Of a stretch of DNA of 33,596 nt, positions 7,726 through 16,210 are shown piece by piece. The notes below the pieces were generated by a model that saw only the letters and a program-made list of their open reading frames with translations, made no database searches and was not told the DNA's origin. Source of the stretch: an uncultured Flavobacteriales bacterium (GTDB lineage: Bacteria; Bacteroidota; Bacteroidia; Flavobacteriales_D; CALLUQ01); contig CALLUQ010000188.1 of NCBI GenBank assembly GCA_938010565.1, forward strand, positions 1 to 33,596, in the 5' to 3' direction. How positions within the stretch are numbered: the first letter of the stretch is position 1; every line of letters begins with the position of its first letter. The translations under genes were made by a program, and so were the position numbers.

Positions 7726-8748
7726 ATGTTGACCAAAATAGCCGTGTTAAAACAAGAAATAGAAGCCTTTTCGGCTTCCACCCGAGATGACGTAGAACAA
7801 TTTCGGGTCCGGTATCTTGGGCGAAAAGGGGTCCTCCCTGCTTTGTTTAAAGCCTTTCGCACGGTTCCGGTCCATGAGAAAAAGCAGTTTGGCCAGGAGT
7901 TGAATGCATTGAAAAACCTGTTGGAGGATAAGGTCAATAGGCTCAAAGAAGAACTGGCCGACTGTGGTGATTCTCCTGCCAAAGGCGTCGACATGACCCT
8001 CCCTCCCGAAATGCAGGCACTGGGATCACGTCATCCCATTTCCATTGTGCAAAACGAAATAACCGACATTTTTTGCAAAGCGGGTTTCAAAGTAGCGGAC
8101 GGACCGGAGATCGAAGACGATTGGCATCAGTTTTCAGCATTAAATTTTCCTCCGGAACACCCTGCCCGCGATATGCAGGATACCTTTTTTGTAGATAAAG
8201 GAGCACATGAAATGTTGCTTCGTGCACATACTTCAACGGTTCAGGTTCGGGTCATGGAAAGCCAATCTCCTCCCATTCGTTCGCTGATGCCTGGTCGGGT
8301 TTATCGGAACGAAACCGTATCGGCACGTGCCAATTGTTTCTTTCATCAGGTAGAAGGATTATACATTGATAAAGGCGTTTCTTTTGCCGATCTGAAACAA
8401 CTGCTCCTGTATTTTGCACGTGAAATGTTTGGCAAAAAAAGCGATATCCGCATGCGGCCGTCTTACTTCCCGTTTACGGAACCAAGTGCAGAGGTAGATG
8501 TGAGTTGCTACATTTGCAACCAAAAAGGATGCAATGTTTGTAAACACACCGGTTATCTCGAAATCATGGGTTGCGGCATGGTAGACCCCAATGTGCTGGA
8601 AAATTGTGGCATAGATCCGAAAGTGTATTCGGGATATGCCTTTGGAATGGGCGTAGACCGCATTGCGATGCTAAAGTATAATGTAAACGACCTTCGTGTG
8701 TTTTTCGACAACGATGTTCGTTTTCTGAAACAGTTTACATCGGCCTGA
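7726..8748 (+). CDS. pheS: Phenylalanine--tRNA ligase alpha subunit
   Basis: A 340-residue catalytic subunit of the heterotetrameric class II PheRS, which charges tRNA-Phe. An N-terminal coiled-coil domain (about 1-90) binds tRNA. The class II core follows: motif 2 region RSLMPGRVYRNETVSARA, then RMRPSYFPFTEPSAEVDV, and motif 3 GYAFGMGVDRIAML. A CYIC...CNVC cluster before motif 3 fits the zinc-like Cys4 insertion of many bacterial PheS proteins. pheT is not adjacent, so the beta subunit must be elsewhere. The stop is only 8 bases from the convergent pgk stop. Confidence 0.97.
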   Translation: MLTKIAVLKQEIEAFSASTRDDVEQFRVRYLGRKGVLPALFKAFRTVPVHEKKQFGQELNALKNLLEDKVNRLKEELADCGDSPAKGVDMTLPPEMQALGSRHPISIVQNEITDIFCKAGFKVADGPEIEDDWHQFSALNFPPEHPARDMQDTFFVDKGAHEMLLRAHTSTVQVRVMESQSPPIRSLMPGRVYRNETVSARANCFFHQVEGLYIDKGVSFADLKQLLLYFAREMFGKKSDIRMRPSYFPFTEPSAEVDVSCYICNQKGCNVCKHTGYLEIMGCGMVDPNVLENCGIDPKVYSGYAFGMGVDRIAMLKYNVNDLRVFFDNDVRFLKQFTSA

Positions 8749-8756
8749 TCTCAAGT

Positions 8757-9974
8757 TTAATTTTCTCCTGATATCGCTGCAATCCCGGGCAGTACTTTTC
8801 CTTCCAGATATTCCAACATGGCTCCGCCACCTGTGGATACATGGTTTACCTGTTCGGCCAGGTGGTATTTGTTTACCGCTGCGACCGAATCGCCTCCGCC
8901 TACAAGCGAGAAAGCTCCTTGTTCCGTCGCTTTTGCCACAGCATAAGCCGTTGCTTTGGTTCCGGATTGAAAAGCATCCATTTCGAATACGCCCATGGGG
9001 CCGTTCCACAACAGCGTACGGGAATTTTCGATGCATGCAACATACTCTCGGGTAGCTTCCGGCCCAATATCCAGCCCCATCCAACCATCCGGAATTTCAA
9101 GAGTGGAACAAGTTTGCCGGTTGGCCTCATCCGAAAAAGCATCGGCTACAACAGAGTCGGAGGGCAGCAGGATGCACACGCCTTTTTCTTCGGCCACTTG
9201 CAGGAGTTCATTTGCCGTATCAAGAAATTCCTCTTCCACCAGCGAACTGCCCACTTTTCCGCCTTGAGCTTTTGCAAATGTATAAGCCATGCCGCCGCCA
9301 ATTACAAGGTTGTCTATCTTATCCAACAACTGGCGTATGATGATAATTTTACTGGAAACTTTGGCGCCCCCAATGATGGCAGTAACGGGTTTTTTGCCCT
9401 TGCTTACCACTTGTGCAACACTTTCGATCTCTTTTTCGATGAGGTAACCAAAAAGTTTTTCGGTGGGAAAGCGAGCTGCTATCACTGCTGTGGATGCATG
9501 GGCACGATGAGCAGTACCAAATGCATCGTTCACATACACATCACCATGCCGGGCCAGTTTTTGAGCAAATGCTTCATCGCCTTTGGTTTCTTCCCGATGG
9601 AAGCGAAGGTTTTCCAGCAACAGCACTTCACCCGCTTTCAAACCGGCAGATTGCCGGAAAGCAGATTCGCCAATACAATCTTCTGCAAAAGCCACCGGAC
9701 AACCCAGGCATTTTGAAAGGTGTTTTACCAAATGTTGAAGTGAAAAACGGTTTACATCCAATGTTCCGTCAGGCAACAATTTTTTGAATGGCCGGCCCAA
9801 ATGCGACATGATAACTACCGACCCGCCGGCATCCAGAATTTTTCGAAGGGTAGGCAAAACTGCCCGGATGCGGGTATCGTCGGTTATTTCATTTTGGTTG
9901 TTCAACGGAACATTAAAATCAACGCGAATGAGAGCCCTTTTTCCTGAAAATTCATATTGGTCAATGTGATGCAT
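8757..9974 (-). CDS. pgk: Phosphoglycerate kinase
   Basis: A 405-residue glycolytic enzyme interconverting 1,3-bisphosphoglycerate plus ADP with 3-phosphoglycerate plus ATP. It shows the N-terminal substrate-binding signature RVDFNVPL, MSHLGRP, the basic-patch segment LRFHREE, and the C-terminal nucleotide domain with GGAKVSSK, NGPMGVFE, GGGDSVAAV and STGGGAMLEYLEGK. Full length. It is transcribed alone from a promoter at 10016-10046, divergent from holB and convergent with pheS. Confidence 0.98.
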   Translation of the reverse strand: MHHIDQYEFSGKRALIRVDFNVPLNNQNEITDDTRIRAVLPTLRKILDAGGSVVIMSHLGRPFKKLLPDGTLDVNRFSLQHLVKHLSKCLGCPVAFAEDCIGESAFRQSAGLKAGEVLLLENLRFHREETKGDEAFAQKLARHGDVYVNDAFGTAHRAHASTAVIAARFPTEKLFGYLIEKEIESVAQVVSKGKKPVTAIIGGAKVSSKIIIIRQLLDKIDNLVIGGGMAYTFAKAQGGKVGSSLVEEEFLDTANELLQVAEEKGVCILLPSDSVVADAFSDEANRQTCSTLEIPDGWMGLDIGPEATREYVACIENSRTLLWNGPMGVFEMDAFQSGTKATAYAVAKATEQGAFSLVGGGDSVAAVNKYHLAEQVNHVSTGGGAMLEYLEGKVLPGIAAISGEN

Positions 9975-10015
9975 ATTGCTGGATATCGATGAATAAAATG
10001 TAGTTTATCGTCCTG

Positions 10016-10046
10016 TAAAAATAACTTTTCGGAAAGCATTTGCAAA
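10016..10046 (-). promoter_or_regulatory. Promoter of pgk
   Basis: Minus-strand TTTG at 10046-10043, a 19-base spacer, then TATTTTTA at 10023-10016. This is the Bacteroidota pattern with one mismatch (A for the last G), about 42 bases before the pgk ATG. Confidence 0.5.
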
Positions 10047-10060
10047 ATGAAAGCCGATCC

Positions 10061-10089
10061 TTGCTTTTGAAGCAAAAAGTTTACCTTTG
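10061..10089 (+). promoter_or_regulatory. Promoter of holB
   Basis: TTG at 10061-10063, an 18-base spacer, then TACCTTTG at 10082-10089, an exact TAnnTTTG. The ATG at 10107 is 18 bases downstream. The pgk and holB promoters are back to back within about 75 bases. Confidence 0.5.
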
Positions 10090-10106
10090 ACACACGACAT
10101 TTGAAA

Positions 10107-11225
10107 ATGTTTTTCAACGATATTTATGGACAGGAGGCCGTGAAAGAACGGTTGATCCGAGGAGCAAAGGAGGGCCGTGTAAGCCATGCCTGGTTGTTTC
10201 TTGGGCCGGAAGGATGTGGGCACCACCCCATGGCCTTTGCTTATGCACGTTACTTGTTGTGTTCCGATCCCGGTGAAACGGATGCCTGCAAAACCTGCCC
10301 GTCTTGCCGGCAGGTGAACCAACTTGCTCATCCCGATCTGCACTTTATCTATCCCGTTATTCTTTCTCCTCAAAACCGTTCGGCCGGCGATGCAGTTGCC
10401 CTCTTTCGCAAAGCCATGCTCCAACAACCTTATATGAGCTTGGAAAGCTGGTACCAAACACTGGGAGAGGAAAAAAAGCAAGGGGTAATATCCGTTCGCG
10501 ACAGCGATGAAGTGGTAAAAAAGCTCCGTTTGAAATCCTTTGGCGGCGGTTATAAAGTTATGATCATCTGGCGCCCGGAAATGTTGAACCTTGCAGCCGG
10601 AAATAAGTTGCTGAAAATCATAGAAGAGCCGCCTTCGAAAACCGTTTTCATTTTGGTTGGGGAGCAACCGGAACACATTTTGGCCACCATTCGTTCCCGA
10701 ACACAAACCGTTCGCTTCCAAGCCTTGAGTGAAGAGGTAGTGGCACAAGCACTTGAAACAACAACTCAGGTAGGCTCTGAAGAAGCCAGAACCATTGCCC
10801 GTTGTTCGGAAGGGAACATGCACCTGGCCTTACAACGTGCCCGGCAAGGAAACAAGGAGCCGGAACATTTTTTGCGTTTCCGGGAATGGATGCGGATCTG
10901 TTTTAAAAAAGATGTCAAAGGAGCCATCCGCTGGGTAGATGAAATAGCAGGTATGGGCCGCGAGAAACAAAAATTACTTCTGGTTTACGGCATGCAAATT
11001 TTTCGGGAATGCATGATCGGCAATTATACAGGCGAAGCGCACATGCGTATTTCAGGCAGTGAACTGGATTTTTCAAAAGGTTTTGCCCGCTTCATCAGAA
11101 GTTCGAACCTCATTCCACTCACCGAAGCTTTCAACGATGCAGCCTACCACATCGAACGCAATGCCAATCCCCGCATTTTGTTTCTGGATCTAAGTTTTAA
11201 GGTGTTCCGCTTGTTGCACCAATGA
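10107..11225 (+). CDS. holB: DNA polymerase III delta' subunit (clamp loader)
   Basis: A 372-residue AAA+-type protein, starting MFFNDIYGQEAVKERLIRG, expected to be the delta' subunit of the clamp loader that places the beta clamp on primed DNA. The N-terminal domain has HAWLFLGPEGCGHHP where active subunits have the P-loop GPxGxGK, so the catalytic Lys is missing, as in non-ATPase delta'. A Cys4 zinc module (CSDPGETDACKTCPSC) follows. The sensor region ILATIRSRTQ has Thr where DnaX-type proteins have SRC. A TTG two codons upstream is possible, but the ATG suits the promoter. The neighbours ricT and gldH are usual for Bacteroidota. Confidence 0.9.
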   Translation: MFFNDIYGQEAVKERLIRGAKEGRVSHAWLFLGPEGCGHHPMAFAYARYLLCSDPGETDACKTCPSCRQVNQLAHPDLHFIYPVILSPQNRSAGDAVALFRKAMLQQPYMSLESWYQTLGEEKKQGVISVRDSDEVVKKLRLKSFGGGYKVMIIWRPEMLNLAAGNKLLKIIEEPPSKTVFILVGEQPEHILATIRSRTQTVRFQALSEEVVAQALETTTQVGSEEARTIARCSEGNMHLALQRARQGNKEPEHFLRFREWMRICFKKDVKGAIRWVDEIAGMGREKQKLLLVYGMQIFRECMIGNYTGEAHMRISGSELDFSKGFARFIRSSNLIPLTEAFNDAAYHIERNANPRILFLDLSFKVFRLLHQ

Positions 11226-11349
11226 TTGGGTGGAGCGAATCCGGCCCTATGAAATAGGAAACGTAAGATCAAAGTAACCAGCCGGGTTTCGTACGTATGC
11301 CGATCCGAAGGCCCACTTTTTCATTGGGAAAGACCCTGCCAAAGTCCAT

Positions 11350-11380
11350 TTTGTTGCTCCCTTGATTATGCGTAGTTTTA
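11350..11380 (+). promoter_or_regulatory. Candidate promoter of ricT-gldH
   Basis: TTTG at 11350-11353, a 19-base spacer, then TAGTTTTA at 11373-11380 (one mismatch to TAnnTTTG). It lies in the 276-base gap after holB and gives a leader of roughly 115 bases. The rest of the gap shows nothing recognisable. Confidence 0.4.
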
Positions 11381-11501
11381 CTTGCTCCGAATGGCAAGCC
11401 CCTTGCAGGGCAAAAACGATGATGTTTTCTGCATTTTTCGATGATATTTTAACAGGAAATTGAAGCCCTATCGGAAAAACACCTTAGTTGAAGACAAAAT
11501 T

Positions 11502-12902
11502 ATGGGATGTGATACTTGCTCAAACAGCAAAGGCGAAAGTACGCCCGGAGGCTGTCGTAATAATGGAATGTGTAATTCCGGAGGATGCAATAAGTTAGCC
11601 GTTTTTGACTGGTTGGCAAACATGGACATCCCTTCCGGGATCAAGCCTTTTGATGGTGTTGAAGTTCGCTTTAAGAACAGTCGGAAACATTTTTTTAAAA
11701 ATGTGAGTAACCTCGATCTCTCCGTGGGTCAGGTGGTGGCCGTAGAGAGTTCTCCGGGCACTGATATTGGCGTGATCAGTGCAGTGGGCGAGATAGCTCG
11801 TTTGCAAATGGACAAAAAGAATGTCAATTTTGACTCTCCCGATATCAAAAAAATTTACCGCCGGGCCACCGAAGAAGACATTAGCACATGGCACAATGCT
11901 CGCAAAAAGGAGACGGAAACCATGCATGCATCGCGCAAAATGGCACTTGATCTCAACCTTGAAATGAAGATCAGCGATGTGGAGTACCAAGGCGATGGCG
12001 GAAAAGCAACTTTTTATTACACCGCCGAAGAGCGGGTGGATTTTCGGCAGTTGATCAAAGTGATGGCCGAAACATTTCGGGTGCGGATCGAAATGCGTCA
12101 GATCGGAGCCCGTCAGGAAGCCAGCCGGTTGGGAGGGATTGGCAGCTGCGGCCGCGAATTGTGTTGTTCCACCTGGTTATCCGATTTTCGTTCCGTATCT
12201 ACCTCTTCGGCACGTTACCAACAGCTTTCGCTTAACCCGCAGAAATTGGCCGGCCAGTGTGGCAAACTCAAGTGTTGCCTCAACTACGAACTCGACATGT
12301 ACCTCGAAGCTTACAAATCATTCCCTGGCCCGAATACCCGGCTGCATACGGAACTGGGGCGTGCCGTTTGTATTAAAATGGACCTGTTCAAACGCATCAT
12401 GTGGTTCGTTTACGAAGAGCAGATGGTAAAAATCCCCATCCCGTTAGATGTAGACGATGTGCATGAGATTCTTGCGATGAACGAAAAAGGCAAAAAGCCT
12501 GCCGACCTCAAAGATTTTGTTGAAGTTTTTGCGAAAGAAGGACCCGACTACGATAATGTGGTGGGCCAGGACAGCCTGACCCGCTTTGATAACCTCACCA
12601 CCAGACGTAAGCATAGAAAAAAGCGTAAATCTGCTCATCGCCCCGACCAAGACCAACCCAATGAAAAAGAGCAGAGCGGAGGAAACAGCCGACGCAAAAG
12701 CCGCAAAAAAAACGACGATAAGAAAAAGCAACACCCACAAGCACAAAAGAGTGCCAAACCGGAAAATACTTCCCCAAGACGTAAAAACGACGAACCTAAA
12801 AAGAACAGCCAGAATAACCCGAATAGAAAGAAGAGCAACAAAACCACCCAAAGCCGCAGCAAAAGCAGTGGAGAAAAATCATTGGGTAATACCCCCGGAT
12901 AA
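11502..12902 (+). CDS. ricT: PSP1-domain regulatory iron-sulfur protein RicT
   Basis: A 466-residue PSP1-family protein. Its N-terminus MGCDTCSNSKG carries Cys3, 6, 18, 24 and 29, followed by NKLAVFDWLANM. The core PSP1 region contains the cysteine patches GSCGRELCC and GKLKCCLNYE. In B. subtilis, RicT (YaaT) with RicA and RicF forms an Fe-S complex that affects RNase Y processing and development; the Bacteroidota role is not established. The last 115 or so residues are a Lys/Arg/Asn/Ser-rich low-complexity tail, probably disordered and nucleic-acid binding. I start at the ATG 11502, which gives the MGC N-terminus, rather than an upstream TTG at 11460. Confidence 0.88.
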   Translation: MGCDTCSNSKGESTPGGCRNNGMCNSGGCNKLAVFDWLANMDIPSGIKPFDGVEVRFKNSRKHFFKNVSNLDLSVGQVVAVESSPGTDIGVISAVGEIARLQMDKKNVNFDSPDIKKIYRRATEEDISTWHNARKKETETMHASRKMALDLNLEMKISDVEYQGDGGKATFYYTAEERVDFRQLIKVMAETFRVRIEMRQIGARQEASRLGGIGSCGRELCCSTWLSDFRSVSTSSARYQQLSLNPQKLAGQCGKLKCCLNYELDMYLEAYKSFPGPNTRLHTELGRAVCIKMDLFKRIMWFVYEEQMVKIPIPLDVDDVHEILAMNEKGKKPADLKDFVEVFAKEGPDYDNVVGQDSLTRFDNLTTRRKHRKKRKSAHRPDQDQPNEKEQSGGNSRRKSRKKNDDKKKQHPQAQKSAKPENTSPRRKNDEPKKNSQNNPNRKKSNKTTQSRSKSSGEKSLGNTPG

Positions 12903-12938
12903 CGCGCAATCTTAATGCCACACTACAGGGTTCTAAAT

Positions 12939-13415
12939 ATGATGCGGTATTTTTTCATCGGAATACTGATCCCATTGTTGGTAGCTTGCGGATCGGAAAG
13001 ACCCTTTTTTGAAGGGAATCAGGCGATAGAGGATGGGGTATGGAAAACAGAAGACCAACCCCGTTTTGAACTCGACATTCAGGATACAATCTCGTTGTGC
13101 CATTTTTTTATCAATATCCGCCATGCCGGCAATTATCCGTACAACAATCTTTACCTTTTTCTGCACACCGGGTTCCCGAATGGCCGTTCATCCAAAGACA
13201 CCATAGAATTGCTGCTGGCACATCCCGATGGTCGGTGGAAAGGTAAAGGAACCGGCAATCTGCTGGAAAACCGTTACATGGTAAAATATGCACGCCGGTT
13301 CCCTATCAAAGGAGCGTACCAATTTAAAATTGAACATGCTATGCGCGAAGAAGAATTGCCCGGCATAGACAACATTGGCTTCCGGTTGGATTTTGCCAAC
13401 AAAGGCAAGAAATAA
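12939..13415 (+). CDS. gldH: Gliding motility lipoprotein GldH
   Basis: A 158-residue lipoprotein with a signal peptide MMRYFFIGILIPLLVAC, Cys17 being the lipidated residue. GldH-like features include the segment FFINIRHAGNYPYNNLYLFL, then FPNGRSSKDTIELLLAHPDGRWKGKGTG and a C-terminal AMREEELPGIDNIGFRLDF. In Flavobacterium, GldH is needed for gliding and works with the Gld/Spr machinery linked to type IX secretion. Many non-gliding Bacteroidota also keep it, so gliding is not proven. The start is 12939 or the adjacent ATG 12942; an upstream ATG at 12915 would add residues before the signal peptide. It follows ricT by 36 bases. Confidence 0.85.
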   Translation: MMRYFFIGILIPLLVACGSERPFFEGNQAIEDGVWKTEDQPRFELDIQDTISLCHFFINIRHAGNYPYNNLYLFLHTGFPNGRSSKDTIELLLAHPDGRWKGKGTGNLLENRYMVKYARRFPIKGAYQFKIEHAMREEELPGIDNIGFRLDFANKGKK

Positions 13416-13527
13416 TAGATCTACCTTCCTGGCTGCCCGACAGTGCATCTCATAATATTTCATACGTTTGGCGAAATACACCTTCATTTTGATCGTCAAT
13501 TTTTGATCCATCGACGAAAGTAGATCT

Positions 13528-13559
13528 TCACCCGTTGGGGACATATTCCCAATGGGTGA
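13528..13559. repeat. Strong intergenic hairpin between convergent gldH and phosphatase genes
   Basis: TCACCCGTTGGG (13528-13539) pairs with CCCAATGGGTGA (13548-13559) over 12 bp with one G-T wobble and an 8-base loop. An outer inverted repeat, AGATCTAC at 13417-13424 and GTAGATCT at 13520-13527, brackets the preceding 95 bases. There is no T-run on either side, so this is not a classic intrinsic terminator. It could protect mRNA 3' ends or be a repeated palindromic element. Confidence 0.6.
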
Positions 13560-13647
13560 GTTCCACATTATTATTCCTAAAGTTTGTGTATTCTTAATTT
13601 CGTGTTTTGGGGAGGTTCGGTGATTTTGAAGTCCAGCACGTAAAGTA

Positions 13648-14886
13648 CTATTGCCGAATGATGGCTACATCGCCGTTGCCATAGTTGCGAAACCGAATGT
13701 TGGCAGGAGGAGTAAACCGATTTTCATCGTATAACTGGCCCACTTCCTGTGCATTGTCGAACAAAATGGTGCGCACTTCAATTTGTTTCGGGGCTACTGT
13801 TACCCATTTTACACAGTTAAACGCACCACTGTCTCGGGTCCAGGTTTTGTTGTCGTCGTTTAGTTGTATCGGCGCACCCCAGCAGCCTTCGCCTATGTAA
13901 GTAATTCCCCGGGCATCGTTCCTTGTAAAACCCTCCTGGCCGTTTTTATCCCGAACGATGGGCCAGGTGATCTTGTGGGTATGGCTGTCGCATTCAATGA
14001 CCAGTTTTACATTGTGTCGTTCAAATTGAGGAACCCAGCACCGGTACTGGCCTTTTCCCTCCCTTTTCCGGGCAATGTGAGGCCGTACGGGTTTGTGGTA
14101 CTGCGCAATGTGCCAGGTGGCATCTTGTTTTGCTTTGAGTTCTTTTTTCAGCCACCAGGTTTGCGGGCCACACCGCATGATCTCGGTATTCAGCGTATAA
14201 AGTTGCAACAACCCTCCGGCAAAACGCAGCGAATAGTATACTTTTCGCCGAGGGGTATCAAAAAGTTGGTGTACTTCTTTGTTGGTTCTTTCATGGTTGC
14301 CCCGTGCCACTACCAGAGGATACATGCGGTGGTCCGGACTGATGGTACTTTGCCAGTCGTCCATCCAGTTTATCCACTCCTCGTCTGACCCCGTATCGAT
14401 CATGTCTCCCGCAAAAATAACGGCATCGGGGCGCATTTTGGCTACAATGAGGTTGCCATTTCTACGCGGTTCGCGGAAAGTACGGGAATCGCCTCCAACA
14501 ATGAAGGATAAACGGGAAGTCGGATCAGCAGGTGCCGTTTTGAAATGATAAATGGTATCCCGGCCACCGGCATCTTCTACACAAAAATAGTACCGCGTAG
14601 CCGGTTGCAGGTCTTTCAGCCGAACAAAGCAATTGTTCATTCCCTTGCACTGCTCTCTGCGGTCGACTTCATGCATGGATGCGGTTGCAACGGAAGGCGA
14701 CCGGAGTGCAACACCATTGGTGGATAACCAAAGCTTCGGATGCTGATCCGTTCCGGTTTGATCCCAACCGATGGTGATGGTGGTAGAAGGATCGTCGTTC
14801 CAAACGAGGCGATAGCGGGTAGCTTTGGCCATGGCTTCCATGCTGCCCACAAGCACTATAAAGAGAAAGAGGTTTTTTGCATTCAT
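13648..14886 (-). CDS. Secreted metallophosphatase (purple acid phosphatase-like)
   Basis: A 412-residue protein with an N-terminal signal peptide (NLFLFIVLVGSMEAMA), then a fibronectin-like domain (about 22-120, ending PATRYYFCVEDAGG) and a calcineurin-like phosphoesterase domain (about 125-340). Metal-binding motifs visible are GGDSR (131-135), FAGDMIDTG (158-166), RGNHE (195-199), YHKPV (263-267) and CDSHTH (299-304). This order is that of purple acid phosphatases and related phosphodiesterases. It is probably periplasmic or exported, releasing phosphate; the substrate is unknown. The start at 14886 puts the signal peptide first and lies 7 bases after a promoter box. Confidence 0.88.
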   Translation of the reverse strand: MNAKNLFLFIVLVGSMEAMAKATRYRLVWNDDPSTTITIGWDQTGTDQHPKLWLSTNGVALRSPSVATASMHEVDRREQCKGMNNCFVRLKDLQPATRYYFCVEDAGGRDTIYHFKTAPADPTSRLSFIVGGDSRTFREPRRNGNLIVAKMRPDAVIFAGDMIDTGSDEEWINWMDDWQSTISPDHRMYPLVVARGNHERTNKEVHQLFDTPRRKVYYSLRFAGGLLQLYTLNTEIMRCGPQTWWLKKELKAKQDATWHIAQYHKPVRPHIARKREGKGQYRCWVPQFERHNVKLVIECDSHTHKITWPIVRDKNGQEGFTRNDARGITYIGEGCWGAPIQLNDDNKTWTRDSGAFNCVKWVTVAPKQIEVRTILFDNAQEVGQLYDENRFTPPANIRFRNYGNGDVAIIRQ

Positions 14887-14892
14887 TGTGTA

Positions 14893-14900
14893 CAAAAGTA
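14893..14900 (-). promoter_or_regulatory. -7 promoter box of the metallophosphatase gene
   Basis: Minus-strand TACTTTTG, an exact TAnnTTTG, ends 6 bases before the ATG at 14886, so the mRNA would be nearly leaderless. A TTG at 14927-14925 is a possible -33 element at slightly long spacing (24). Confidence 0.45.
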
Positions 14901-15059
14901 GCAAAGATGGATGAATGGCTACCACAAGTCTTCCAACGCCCTGAAGTCAGAGATTCGGATAAATCCGGCGGAAACATAAAACCGGCTCTGCGTTCTGATG
15001 CCATACCCTGCATGCATCAGAGCGACCTCAACCCGGAACGGCCAGCCCGATAAAGAAGA

Positions 15060-16190
15060 TTACAAGGCATTGCGATCAGGCTTTGATGTCTCTTCTAAAG
15101 CGGTTGCGACCGTTGACTCAAGAGGCGGGCGACGCATGGCCCGCACCACCAGGTATACGCCGATCAAAATACACGGAATGCTCAGAACATGGCCCATATT
15201 CAGCCACCAGCCTGTTGTAATTCCGGTTTGTTTGGCTTTGATGAATTCAATGGAAAAACGAGCACCGAATATCAGGATCAGGAACATCCCGATCAGAAAT
15301 CCGGGCCGATTGCCAGCATTGCGTTTTAAGAAGAGGTAATAAAGCACCACAAAGATCAGCAAATAAGCCAACGCTTCCCAAAGTTGGGTGGGATGCCTCG
15401 GAATGCCCCATGTTTTGATCTTTACGGCATTGCCGGCCAGGTCGGGCTGCGGGCTCGGATCATCCGGGAACGACAAAAAGCGAGGACTGTCAGACCGGGT
15501 TTCATGGCCAAAAAACAAACCGGGCAAAACCGAACGGATGAAATGATCTTTGTCTTTTTCGGCCAAACCGGGAACCAGGTCTACGGTTACTTCGTAAGCC
15601 GGCACCTGAATGGCCAACAAAGAATCAAAACGGGTTTCGTTGAGGGCCGTAAAATGAACGTTTTTTACTTCCGGCCGGTCTGAAATGTATCCGTGCAGCG
15701 GATAGGCAAACACCACTCCGGTCGGAGCATCGGTTGGCAAACCTACAATTTCGTGGTTGGCCATGTTTCCCACCCGGATAAACACCCCGGTAAGAGCTAT
15801 AAAAATGGCCACACGATCAAACGTCCAGATGAGTTTGCGTTCCTTGTTTTTTCGGTAAAACAGCCACATGGCAATGCTTACTCCGATGGCACCTCCGTGG
15901 CTGGCCAAACCGCCACCCCGTAACATCAGGATCTCAAACAGGTGATCTTTGTAGTAATCCCACTCGTAAAAGAAAACATGTCCCAGCCGGGCACCCACCA
16001 CGGTTCCTACCATAATGTAGAGCAAAAGCCGGTCGAGCCAGCGGGAATCCATTCCTTCCTTTTTCACCACTTTGTTCATGAGGTAATAAGAAACCGCAAA
16101 CCCGGTGGCAAACAGTACGCCATACCAGCGGATCTCAAAAGGTTCGGTAAGAATGGGGGGATGAAAATCCCATAGCAAAGCTAAATTCAT
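15060..16190 (-). CDS. lgt: Prolipoprotein diacylglyceryl transferase
   Basis: A 376-residue multi-spanning inner-membrane enzyme that moves a diacylglyceryl group from phosphatidylglycerol to the lipobox cysteine, the first step of lipoprotein maturation. Visible motifs are RWYGVLFATGF, GARLGH at 66-71, GGGLASHGGAIG with His98, and RVGNMANHEIVG (139-150), which aligns with the E. coli R-x-GNFxNxExxG signature with Met for Phe. Residues about 165-263 form a large hydrophilic insertion before PRHPTQLWEAL that makes the protein about 100 residues longer than E. coli Lgt. It lies 20 bases downstream of yebC, probably cotranscribed. At least four lipoproteins in this window would be substrates. 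Confidence 0.95.
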   Translation of the reverse strand: MNLALLWDFHPPILTEPFEIRWYGVLFATGFAVSYYLMNKVVKKEGMDSRWLDRLLLYIMVGTVVGARLGHVFFYEWDYYKDHLFEILMLRGGGLASHGGAIGVSIAMWLFYRKNKERKLIWTFDRVAIFIALTGVFIRVGNMANHEIVGLPTDAPTGVVFAYPLHGYISDRPEVKNVHFTALNETRFDSLLAIQVPAYEVTVDLVPGLAEKDKDHFIRSVLPGLFFGHETRSDSPRFLSFPDDPSPQPDLAGNAVKIKTWGIPRHPTQLWEALAYLLIFVVLYYLFLKRNAGNRPGFLIGMFLILIFGARFSIEFIKAKQTGITTGWWLNMGHVLSIPCILIGVYLVVRAMRRPPLESTVATALEETSKPDRNAL

Positions 16191-16210
16191 CTGAAAGAGG
16201 GGATAAGGGA

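Noticed and set aside
8841-9716. Long plus-strand open frame opposite pgk
   Set aside because: Antisense shadow of a well-conserved gene; the product has no recognisable features.
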